Shown: positions 1 to 8,982 of the stretch, in pieces
How positions within the stretch are numbered: the first letter of the stretch is position 1
Layout: each line of letters begins with the position of its first letter
From: Theodoxus fluviatilis
Lineage: Eukaryota > Mollusca > Gastropoda > Cycloneritida > Neritidae
Assembly (NCBI GenBank): GCA_034096865.1
Contig: JAWQFJ010001846.1
Location: forward strand, 1 to 64,000
Reading direction: 5' to 3'
Length of the DNA: 64,000 bases
The notes under the pieces: generated by a model
What the model was told of the DNA's origin: nothing
What the model saw: the letters and a program-made list of their open reading frames with translations, nothing else
The model's database searches: none
Made by a program: the position numbers and the translations under genes

Positions 1-208
1 TTGTTCAACACTTTCAACCTAAATCTGAATCAGCAACCCATGGGTCCGCACTGTCCGAAAGATGCAGGGCACCGTGAATTCTTAACTCTGGAACTACTCG
101 CAAGGAACTAGAAACAGTGCAGCCCAATATCGCCTGGAGCTCGCACGCCATGTCCCGATCAGGATGGAAAATGGCAACTGCTGCTCTTCTCTCTCTCTCT
201 CTCCTCAT

Positions 209-257
<49 letters not shown>

Positions 258-1002
258 TTGGCAAGACCTCAACAACGACCAAGCATTCAGCTTTCTACTG
301 ACAGACAAGTTAAATCAAGATTGTCTGGAGAACCTGTTCTCCAGAATCCGTGGAAATGTTGGTCATGTGGACAACTCGAGCGCACAGCAGCTTAGAAAAA
401 TCTTGCGCCAAGTCATGGTCGACCAAATCTTCGTGCACAGCGAAGGAAGCAATTGTGCTGAAGATGCTGGGAGGTTTCTGCTGAATCTCAAGGCTCTACA
501 GACAGCACAGAAACAGCTCACTCCTTCTCAACACCTAGACGCAACGTGTCAACCTGGACAAGGCCACGATGACACCAGCCATCAGAGCGATGCCGCGTTC
601 CTATTGTCCATGAATGAGCTCGCAGAAATGAATGTGCTCACCTACATTTCTGGATTCATCGCAAGGAAAATGCTGCCAAACATGTGTGGATCATGCACGG
701 AGAAGATGACTGGACTGTACACAGGGAGCAACAACGAGCTTTTCCTTCTGCGGAAAGAATTTCATGGTGCAGATCTTGTACAAGCAGTTGAAAAGTTGGA
801 GACGGTTTACAAGAAAAACGTCGAGGGAGTACTGCATTCCGACGGAGTGAAAACCCGCCTCGTCTCCCTACTTGAAAAGGAACTCGATTCAACATCGCTT
901 GAGTGCCCACAAAGACTGTGCAACCTCAATAATTCCATAGTCAGCACTTTCCTCACAGTGCGAATTAACTCTACATTGAAAGACTGCACGGCAAGGCGTT
1001 GA
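1..1002 (+). pseudogene. P-element/THAP9-like transposase relic, 3' part, broken
   Basis: One reading frame (codons starting at 1, 4, 7...) carries transposase-like sequence from the window edge. Positions 1-108 read LFNTFNLNLNQQPMG and onward, ending in a TAG at 109-111. The frame reopens, crosses a (TC)n tract at 187-255, and continues to the TGA at 1000-1002. Around 310-345 it contains KLNQDCLENLFSRIRG, close to the QD-x-LE-x-F-x-x-IR block typical of P-element and THAP9 transposases. At 619-670 it has LTYISGFIARKM, matching the Y-I-x-G-[FY]-x-A-R-K block near the C-terminus of that family. The THAP domain and most of the catalytic core would lie to the left of the window. The in-frame stop and the microsatellite expansion mark it as a dead copy. 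Family assignment rests on remembered motifs, not a search. Confidence 0.72.
187..255 (+). repeat. (TC)n microsatellite inside the transposase relic
   Basis: Almost pure TC dinucleotides with a short interruption near 205-215. It sits between two segments that both read as transposase in the same frame. Confidence 0.9.
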
Positions 1003-1312
1003 CGACGGTCTTCCTAAAGGTTGGCGGTGACTGTCTTCGTTAGGGTATTCATGTATGTATGCAAACGTGCAAATGTCTTTGTCTGCACAAGTTTGAAAAG
1101 TGTGCCAGCACGCAAAAGATGGCGTAAACTGACGTGCAGTTGAGGACATGAAGACTGGGACTGAACAAGTCTGGCGCAGACGCGCTCTCTGGCGCACACA
1201 GCAAATACAGTCAAGTGGGGAAAGAGGAAGTGCTGAAAATAGGAATGACGTAGATAGCGCTAAAATAACCATGACGGCATATGTGCTCGTAGAATTCTTG
1301 GCAGACTGAGAT
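1003..1312. other. intergenic, nothing recognised
   Basis: No coding signature or repeat seen on either strand. The open frames are short and have no family resemblance. Confidence 0.5.
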
Positions 1313-1445
1313 TGGATTGAGAGGGTTTTACGACGTACCAGTCTTTGTAGGCTATGTAAGGCCACTGACTACAAAGTCACTAGAGCTGGTTGGAGTAAGG
1401 GCAAGTCAAGGGTCAAATTGTCTTGTTATTCTTTTGTTTGTAAAT
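1313..1445 (+). repeat. dispersed repeat, TTTACGRCSTACC family, copy 1
   Basis: The segment beginning GGTTTTACGACGTACCAGTC, then TTGTAGGCTATGTAAGGCC and GCTGGTTGGAGTAAGGGC, reappears in diverged form at 4636-4770. Its first 45 bases recur inverted at 17985-18035. Three copies in one window suggest a SINE or short MITE; no ends or target duplications were found. Confidence 0.6.
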
Positions 1446-2952
1446 CTCGCAGGGAGACGCGGTGGGTCTGTTGTTACCCTGGACCCACAATGGATTAGCA
1501 GACAATAAGATGAGACCTTTCTGTTAAATGCAGAGGAGAAGTTTACTCGGTGCACTAGTAGTTTACAAAATCAGCTGAAAATTAAAAAAAAGTCCGAATT
1601 TGTATCATGTTTACGCAAATATTTCGTTAAAAGGCAATAACTGAATGAAACATCAGGACCCTTGACACCAATGAGTGTTAAAACAACCACAAGACGACAC
1701 CAGATTGTCAGACAATCCCATTTAAGATGGCGGAATGCAGCCGAAGTACACAACCTTCGACGAAGAAAGGCGAGTCAGAGTAACAGGACACGACACCAAG
1801 GTGAGGAGCTCGCAAAACAAAACTTATAAAAGCCAGACCACCCCCCCTTCAGCATTTTGACCATTCCCTCCTCATCCTCCTTCTCACAACTATCGCGCAA
1901 CAATCAGAGCGTGCATGGGCATCATTGGGTTGGAGAAGGGATCTCGTGGCTGCTTGCTTCTTTCTCCCTTTCACAGGCCCATCCTCGCCCCGTTTCACCA
2001 TGTCGTGCTGTGCTTTCTCTGCTCTCCGCTCAGACGAGAGCTCCCTAATGGCGGAGGCATTCCCGTGATGCCACAGTTGAGTTGACGCGGACAAGTGCGT
2101 CTCTGCAATCGCGGAGATTTCCACCCCAGTTACCCCCAAAAAGTAAACAGATGGGTTTCCTGCCTCTGTCTGTCTGTCTCCGTCCTCTGCTGCCATGTAG
2201 ACACGTTTAAAGCACGACAAAACAAGCGGCTCGACTGGCACGGTTATAAAGTTTAACTGCAGCAAGCTCGCAAAGGATTGCAGTTGTGGGCAGAATTACA
2301 ATTAGCTATTATACTCTAGCTGACAATTATAATCACTAGAAATTACAGACTCCAGATCATGCAGTAGGCTGCAAAGTCGACAGATACGCGTCGACTGGAG
2401 GAAACTCACAGGTCTACGTACGTAAATATATTCTCAAAGACTGCGTGTTCACCAATAGACAATTAAGACCAATTAATAATGAGAAAACATATATAATTAA
2501 GAGCCACTTAACCTGATAAATTTGGTGTCACTGTCAGATGAAAAACTGTCGAGTTCACCAAGGCAGCTGCAGGCGTTCCAGTGAAGGAGCAGGAAGCTAG
2601 CTATAGGAATGCAGCCAGGCGGGCAAAAACACCCGTCTCCAGTTTCTAGCTCCAAGGCCGAGCTGGCCTAGGAGCGACCTATATTTTGACTTCGGCAGCT
2701 TGCATTAAGACTGGCTTGATTTTCCGCGCTGGGCTAGTGAATAGTTCAAGCTAGAGTCCGAGGACTTTCAAGCATATTCAACAAAGTTACCTGTGTCAGT
2801 TTAATACATAACTCGAGAAAGGGTAGCAGGACACATGGGCGATATATAAAAATATATATAATGTTTTTCATTCGGACCTAATTGCAGGTTTGCATTGCAT
2901 GCATATGTGCAGAGCAGGTTATAGGCAACATAGATTTAATTAATGTTTGAAA
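1446..2952. other. intergenic, no gene supported
   Basis: Mixed AT-rich sequence. A good TATA-like element (TTATAAAAGC) lies at about 1825-1834, followed by a C-rich stretch, but no downstream exon could be recognised, so no gene is called. Confidence 0.4.
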
Positions 2953-3055
2953 GAAGTTCGCATTCAAACTGTTTTTGCGTCAACATTTATAAAACTTTTT
3001 TTTAAGTTTGCATTTAAACAGTTTTTGCGTCGACATTTCTAAAACGTTTTTTAAT
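2953..3055. repeat. diverged tandem duplication, about 52-bp unit
   Basis: Two adjacent units share AAGTTYGCATTYAAAC, then GTTTTTGCGTC and ACATTTMTAAAAC, each ending in a T run. They differ by several substitutions. Confidence 0.7.
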
Positions 3056-3189
3056 GTTTCATTGTGAACCGTAAACGTAAATCAAACCATTCAAACCAAA
3101 CTAAAACATTTTTAAAACGTTTTCATGCTATGTGGGGCGCCTCTGTAATTCCCTTTGCAAAACGAACAACTGCTCTGCCCCTTTCGCTG

Positions 3190-3275
3190 CCCTTCTCAGC
3201 AAGCAGTCCCCACCCCTTCCCCCACCCCCTCCCCCACCCTTCCCCCAGCCCCTCCCCCACCCCCTCCAGCGCGCC
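3190..3275 (+). repeat. CCCCAC-rich low-complexity tract
   Basis: Nearly all C with A/T punctuation (CCCCCACCCC units). The frames open through it on both strands are low-complexity artefacts. Confidence 0.85.
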
Positions 3276-3929
3276 ACCTTGGCACGCATCAGTGGCTCTA
3301 CTCTGCCTTTACCCCAGCGAAATCTGGTCACATCCACCTGGGCTCTGTCAGGCGTAGCTACCGGAATGAGGGAGGGTAGTCTTTGTGTTGGTGACAGATG
3401 AATGTCGTGCTCCAAGAATCTGCCAGCAGCTTGTTTCCATCTTGTTAGATCAGGATCTCTGTCATCATTTTGTGCACTCCCATGTGTGTGTCCAGCTGAG
3501 GGCTGGTGTTTAGAAGATCTGTGTGAATGGAGAGTGTATGTAGTCAATGAACAACAAGCGGTTTCTCAGGGGAAAGGTTAGTGACCAGACATGAGAAAAC
3601 ACAAATAACTTTCTCGAGTCTCTCTGTATCAAGGGGTCATGACATTATGCAGATTTCGAGAGTTAGTCTTGTCTCCTGCGCAGTAACCTGAATGAATTAC
3701 ACAATACAAAATGTCGCTGCCCCCGTCCTGTTGGGAACATTGTTTTTTCCCCCGTGAAGTTTCGTAATTGCCTCTGTAGTCATTCAAGGATTTAGCATTT
3801 TGCCCTGTAGCAGTTTGCCAACTTTCAGTTGACCCGTTCTGCACCAATAACATTTCCTTCAATCCACCCGCTTTTTGGCTTGCCTTCACTCGCTCTGTCA
3901 CTTCCTACGCATTCTGTGAACCCGAGGAC
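3276..3929. other. intergenic, nothing recognised
   Basis: Neither strand shows a recognisable protein, RNA gene or clear repeat. Confidence 0.45.
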
Positions 3930-4036
3930 TAGAATGCTCCCTACGCACACTCCCACCCATCTCCCTACCACCCCCACCCCTCTCATCATCCCTACCAGCC
4001 CCACACCCCTCTTATCATCCCTACCCCCACCCACCC
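3930..4036 (+). repeat. CCCACCCC-rich tract
   Basis: Degenerate CATCCCTACCACCCCCACCCC-like units in loose tandem order. Confidence 0.75.
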
Positions 4037-4544
4037 CCTCGTCCAGCGTTGTGGCGCTGTGACAGCTGGTCTTATAGCTGGCCTTGTGGGAGAAACAAGG
4101 AGAAATCCAGAGAGTGGAGATTAAGACGGACAAACAGGAAGGGATTAGGAAGAGATTCTGGATGGGCTGAGATGAGGGAGGGTTCGAGATGAAGTAAAGG
4201 GCACGCGAGTGCTGCATGAATGATGAGTGCGAGGATGTTTGGGCGAACGCATTCTGAACACAGATATAGTCTCAGCCACGCTGAATGGGGCGAACGAAGA
4301 CAGGATTCAGGTCAGCGATGTGGACAATGGAAATAAGTTTGATTTTACAACGAGGAGGAAATGAGAAGGTAGGATGATCAATGTGGATCAAGGAGGATAA
4401 TTCTATGACAGAGAAGATGCAGCATAGGCAGGCTGTAGAGCGGACAGAGGAGTAAGACACAGAAGACAGAGGTTGAAGATGTTATGAGATGAAAAGCGAG
4501 TTATTTGAAAAGACTTCTTGAGAACTCAAAAGATTGATGATGGA
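4037..4544. other. purine-rich intergenic stretch
   Basis: The + strand is rich in GAGA/GGA runs without clear periodicity. No gene recognised. Confidence 0.4.
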
Positions 4545-4631
4545 TAATGGCGACGATGACGACGACGACGACGACGACGACGATGGTGACGACGACGACG
4601 ATGATGATGATGATGATGATGATGATGATAA
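4545..4631 (+). repeat. (GAC)n/(GAT)n trinucleotide repeat
   Basis: GAC triplets grade into GAT triplets from about 4548 to 4630. Confidence 0.9.
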
Positions 4632-4635
4632 ATGG

Positions 4636-4770
4636 AATATTATAGTTCATCAGACTGTGTAGACTATGCAAGGCCATTGATAATGAAATTCATTTCAGCT
4701 GGTTAGAGTAAGAGCGAATTAAGCCTCGATTTTCTTAGTTATTCATCTTTACGAATATTGTATGGATATA
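4636..4770 (+). repeat. dispersed repeat, TTTACGRCSTACC family, copy 2 (diverged)
   Basis: It matches 1313-1445 in order: TGTAGACTATGCAAGGCCA, then CAGCTGGTTAGAGTAAGAGC, then CTTAGTTATTC. The initial TTTACGACG block has decayed. Confidence 0.55.
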
Positions 4771-5168
4771 TGGGGGCCTATTACTACCCCTAACGCACTA
4801 GGGGTTCATTAGATTGGAATGTGGCTGTTGCAGACACGAGTGACTGGGAAAAAATATCATAGGTCTGTGACAGATAAGTAGTGATTGGTGTTGGGAAGAC
4901 GATAAAACGGACCAAGAACAGATGCAGCCGAATGAAAAGATGGAAGCCATTGTGCAGGCAGAGTTGAGACTGACGGGTGAATGAAGCACCGAGGGCATAA
5001 TCAGGGTGGACACTTCACTACTACGCAGTGGATGTGTCAGATCCCGGGATTGAAAGATGCATAATACGAGCTACTTTTAATGGTCCATATGGATGTACAT
5101 CAGTCAGTTCAAATGGAATCCTTACAGCAATGTGAGGGAAACCTGAGGCACAAGCAGAAAGAACGAGG
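4771..5168. other. intergenic, nothing recognised
   Basis: No gene or repeat could be supported up to the minisatellite remnant. Confidence 0.4.
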
Positions 5169-5202
5169 GGATGTGGAGGGAGGGGATGCAGTCATTTTGC
5201 TA
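5169..5202 (+). repeat. left remnant of the 31-bp minisatellite plus TA target
   Basis: One unit (GATGTGGAGGGAGGGGATGC, then AGTCATTTTGC) of the array at 6771-7084 lies here. It has been cut off by the inserted TIR element. The TA at 5201-5202 is the left target duplication. Confidence 0.85.
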
Positions 5203-6768
5203 TGGGACATTCTCACTTCTGAAACGGAAATACAGCCCAAGTTTTGTCCCTTTACGTCCCCTAGTTCCGGTAGACTGGTAAAAATAGAAGCTCATGGGAT
5301 GATCGCTAGATCGTGGCAAAAGGATGACATTAAAGCGTGCAAAAAGATTAATTAGATTAAAAACTAATCGAAAATAGTCATATTAGACTGTTTTAATGTA
5401 TACTTTCCGCACAAAACCCACAGAAGATAAGTAAACAAACCTCACCGTACGTAGTTATAGCTGGCTAGCAGACGTACGCGATCGAATCATAGTCACTACG
5501 CTAGCAGACGATCGAGCTAGTGTGATATATTGTTTCATGTAAAGCTCGAATGAGTAGCAGCAGATAACTGTTTAGTTCTGGCTTGAATTGTCAATTTCGT
5601 TTCCCGGCCTGGTCTGGCGAGGACCGAAAATTCACTATCATCCAGTCGATCAACTTGCGCGCATTCGTATCGGCGTAATGTATAACTTCACGTAGTTCGG
5701 CTTGTGGAGATGATATTAACCGTAGATTTTAGTTGTGCGGGGTAGACCACCCGCCAAAAATGTTGAATAGTGCTTTTGATATCAATGTTTAGTAATTATT
5801 GTCGGATCAGATAGCGAAACGATCACAAGCAACTTAAACGAGCTTGGGGGCAGCGCTTACGTTTGATTCGGCAGCTGCAGTCGAACTCATCTGTCAATCG
5901 TGTCTGACATCACACTTTGAGATTTCAATAACTTCATGAAGTTGCAGTAGTTGCTTGTTTGCTGAAATGCCATGTAGCTTGACAACTTTTCCATCAATAA
6001 TTTTGCCACGATGGTTATGGCAAATGACACAGTACTGTTTTCCACCCCCACATACTTTGAGCGATCTATAGTATTCAGTGCAGATGAAATATTCGAGAAC
6101 GCAACCGGCAGCTGCAGTCGAATTCGATCGGTCAATCGATGTCTGACATCACACTTTAAGATTTCAATAACTTCATGAAGTTGCAGTAGTTGCTTGTTTG
6201 CTGGAATACCATGTCGTATCAGATAGTGAAACGATCACTCGTGCATCGAGTTTTGATGCGATTGCGAGACCACGACACTCCCCGCAGGTGTGTTTTGTTT
6301 GCGTTGTAAAGTTTGAGTACTAGCTGTAAGTGTAAAAATAGTCACTTATTAATATAATCGGTGATTTTAGTTGTAATGAAACTTTTTGTGTGTTTTAATG
6401 CCCTTTTCTTGTCATTATCGACCCGATCTTACAAGTTAGGCCTAAAGGCTATACATTACGCCGTGCGGGCAAGTTGATCACTCGACTCGATTTGATAGTG
6501 AATTTTCGGTCCTCGCCAGACCAAGGAAACGAAATTGTCAATTCAAGCCAGAACTAAACAGTTATCTGCTGCTTCTCATTCGAGCTTTACATGACACAGT
6601 ACTGTTTTCCACCCCCACATGCATGTACTTTGAGCGATCTAGCAAATATCTATTCAGTGCAGACGCTTCGAGAATCGACCGGAACTAGGTGATTCTACCT
6701 AACGCGTTGTTTTTCGACAGAGAGCGCCGAAGATAACTCCTGCAGGGTACGTTAATGAGAATGTCCCA
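5203..6768. mobile_element. 1.57-kb non-autonomous TIR DNA transposon with TA duplication
   Basis: It begins TGGGACATTCTCA at 5203 and ends with the near-complement TGAGAATGTCCCA at 6768, flanked on both sides by TA. A longer inverted match joins about 5537-5640 to about 6495-6600, with only a few differences. CCTAGTTCCGGT near 5260 also has an inverted partner near 6685. No transposase frame is visible, so it depends on an enzyme encoded elsewhere. TA duplication is typical of Tc1/mariner-type elements, but the superfamily is not settled. Internal direct repeats suggest a composite history. Confidence 0.75.
5868..6215 (+). repeat. internal direct repeats within the TIR element
   Basis: The roughly 108-bp segment starting GGCAGCTGCAGTCGAA occurs at about 5869-5975 and again at about 6106-6214. 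Both continue into TCAATAACTTCATGAAG and GTTGCAGTAGTTGCTTG. A second pair, ACAGTACTGTTTTCCACCCC, occurs near 6030 and near 6597. Confidence 0.8.
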
Positions 6769-6770
6769 TA

Positions 6771-7085
6771 GATGTGGAGGGGATGCAGTCATTTTGCTGT
6801 AGATGTGGAGGGGATGCAGTCATTTTGCTGTAGATGTGGAGGGGATGCAGTCATTTTGCTGTAGATGTGGAGGGGATGCAGTCATTTTGCTGTTGATGTG
6901 AAGGGAGGGGATGCAGTCATTTTGCTGTAGGTGTGCAGGGGATGCAGTCATATTGTTGTAGATGTGGAGGGGATGCAGTCATTTTGCTGTAGATGTGGAG
7001 GGGATGCAGTCATTTTGCTGTAGATGTGGAGGGGATGGAGTCATTTTGCTATAGATGTGGAGGGGATGCAGTCATTTTGCTGATT
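6771..7085 (+). repeat. 31-bp minisatellite, about 10 copies
   Basis: The unit starts GATGTGGAGGGGATGCAGTC and ends ATTTTGCTGTA. Copies start at 6771, 6802, 6833, 6864, 6895 (a 35-bp variant), 6930, 6961, 6992, 7023 and 7054. With the unit at 5169 the array had at least 11 copies before the TIR element inserted. Confidence 0.95.
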
Positions 7086-7550
7086 CATATCTACAATTAG
7101 AACATGAATGGCTGTGACATGATGGACCAAAAAGTGACATACTACAGCTCCTTTGACAGGAAAACCATCAAGTGGTGGAAAAAACTTTTCTTCTGGCTGC
7201 TTGAAATCACCCAAGTCAATGCATTTATTATCTACAGCTTGACCATTGAGAAGAAAGCTAAACACTATCCCCTGAAGAAATTCAAGCAAGGTCTCATGAG
7301 ACAACTCACAGAGAGTGCTGCTGTCAGTTTGCCAGGAGAGAGGAGGAAACATGGAAGACCATCTGCACCCAATTCCATGGAGCCCCATCGAGATGGCATA
7401 CACATTATCTCATATGACCAATGGGACCGCAACTGTGTCGTCTGCTCCACACCATCTGAGAGAAAGAGGACACACTTCATCTGCCTAGGATGCTCAGACC
7501 ACCCTCATCTACATCCTAAGGACTGCTTTGAGACATACCACAAGAAATGA
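7086..7550 (+). pseudogene. piggyBac-like transposase, C-terminal fragment
   Basis: The frame reads IYN-stop-NMNGCDMMDQ at about 7089-7121, then YYSSFDRKTIKWWKKLFFW. This is the block around the last catalytic Asp of the DDE_Tnp_1_7 (piggyBac/PGBD) fold, normally YN-x-x-M-GGVD-x-x-DQ. It ends with a cysteine/histidine-rich C-terminus holding CVVC, CLGC, HPHLHPKDCF and a final YHKK, as in PGBD proteins, and a proper TGA at 7548-7550. The N-terminal two thirds, including the first two catalytic Asp residues, are absent; the 31-bp minisatellite stands in their place. A TAG at 7098-7100, where the family usually has a residue such as Gln, confirms decay. The 447-bp open part from the ATG at 7104 is intact. 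Confidence 0.8.
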
Positions 7551-8194
7551 TATGTCACCAGTTCCTTTGTGCAAAGTGTATACAGTAAGAAGTGAAAGAT
7601 CTTTTCATCACCTTGTGATTTTGTGCCTTTTCCTCTGATAGGCAGTGGGATTCCTGTGAATTTAACAACTCAAGACCTGTCGGATAAATTTGCTTCAAAT
7701 TTGGAATGGACCTTTCCAAGTGGATGTATATTGTGTACTGAGAAGATGACAAAGATCAACCAGATGGATGTTGTGATAGCTACAAGTGAGTAATTGATGT
7801 TCTTCACTAATTGTCACTATTTTTGTCCTAACTTTGTTGTTTCAGTCTCATTTGTTAACATACTATGCATGGTATTTCACTTTTATTTCACCATCTGATA
7901 GATTATTAAATTCCCTTTCAATTGATATGCTGCAAGATACATGTTTGAGGTACTGATGAGGTACAATACAGCTCTGAATGATGGATGTCGTAGTTGTTTT
8001 TTGCAAGCAAAAAAAACTCCGTATGGAAAGAGTTAAAAGGCTTTATCCGTATACTAAGTGATACAGATGAACAAAATGTTCGGTCACTGTCATTGTACAT
8101 CCATTATGCGCTTTAATGCAGAAATATTGCTGATGCGGACACAGCTAATTGCCTGTTGGGAAATTAATGTAATTTCCTACCAATCCCCTTCGTA
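7551..8194. other. no gene recognised; former transposon 3' side and intergenic
   Basis: AT-rich sequence without a recognisable coding signature. No clear TTAA-flanked terminal repeat for the piggyBac relic was found. Confidence 0.4.
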
Positions 8195-8397
<203 letters not shown>

Positions 8398-8751
8398 TAT
8401 GATAATAATAAGAATGTTCAGTGATCGTTTTTTCCTACATGATCCGATAGCTAGATTACTTTTACAATCCAATTCTAATGTAGAATTAATAAATAGTTTG
8501 CGAATAAGTCCGGCACCGTCGCCGTTGGGCTTTTAACGAACAATTTTTGTATCGTGAACAGCAGCACAAACGTGTCAGGATCTAATGGTATAAGGGAGGT
8601 AACTCGCAAACTCAAAGCGAGTCCAGAGGGCAGCGCTTGCGTTGTCATGTTTGGACGCGGCGTCAAAACAGTCCGGGACGGACCGAGTTGTAACCCGTGC
8701 AGAAGCCTACCCAGCACCAGCGTGTTCAGAGTGTTCAACCCCGTGCAAACC

Positions 8752-8982
8752 ATGGCTGAAGAACCACAGAAGAAGCACGAATGCTCCGATAAGAACTGCA
8801 AGCAAGAGGAAGAAAAGCCTCTCGAAGAGGTTACCCCTGAGGAAATGTCCCGCGGTCTTCAGCCGGAGCCGAAGTTCCCCTTTGCAAAAGTGGAAGATCT
8901 CGTCGTGGAGGATGAACAAGGGAATAAGATCCGATTTGGTGACATCTACAAGCATCAAAAGACAGTCGTAGTTTTTGTCCGA
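8752..8982 (+). CDS. PRXL2C: PRXL2C exon 1 (coding part)
   Basis: It starts at [11 protein letters not shown] and ends KTVVVFVR, before the donor GTAAGT at 8983. The first 45 residues are Glu/Lys-rich and probably disordered. The fold begins near [15 protein letters not shown]. Confidence 0.88.

Noticed and set aside
1822..1860. TTATAAAAGC TATA-like box followed by a C-rich start region, possible promoter
   Set aside because: No exon with a recognisable product, no splice-supported frame downstream; AT-rich motifs are common here.
6771..7085. CRISPR-like direct repeats (also 22541-23110)
   Set aside because: Units are contiguous with no unique spacers, and the context is a eukaryotic intron or intergenic region.
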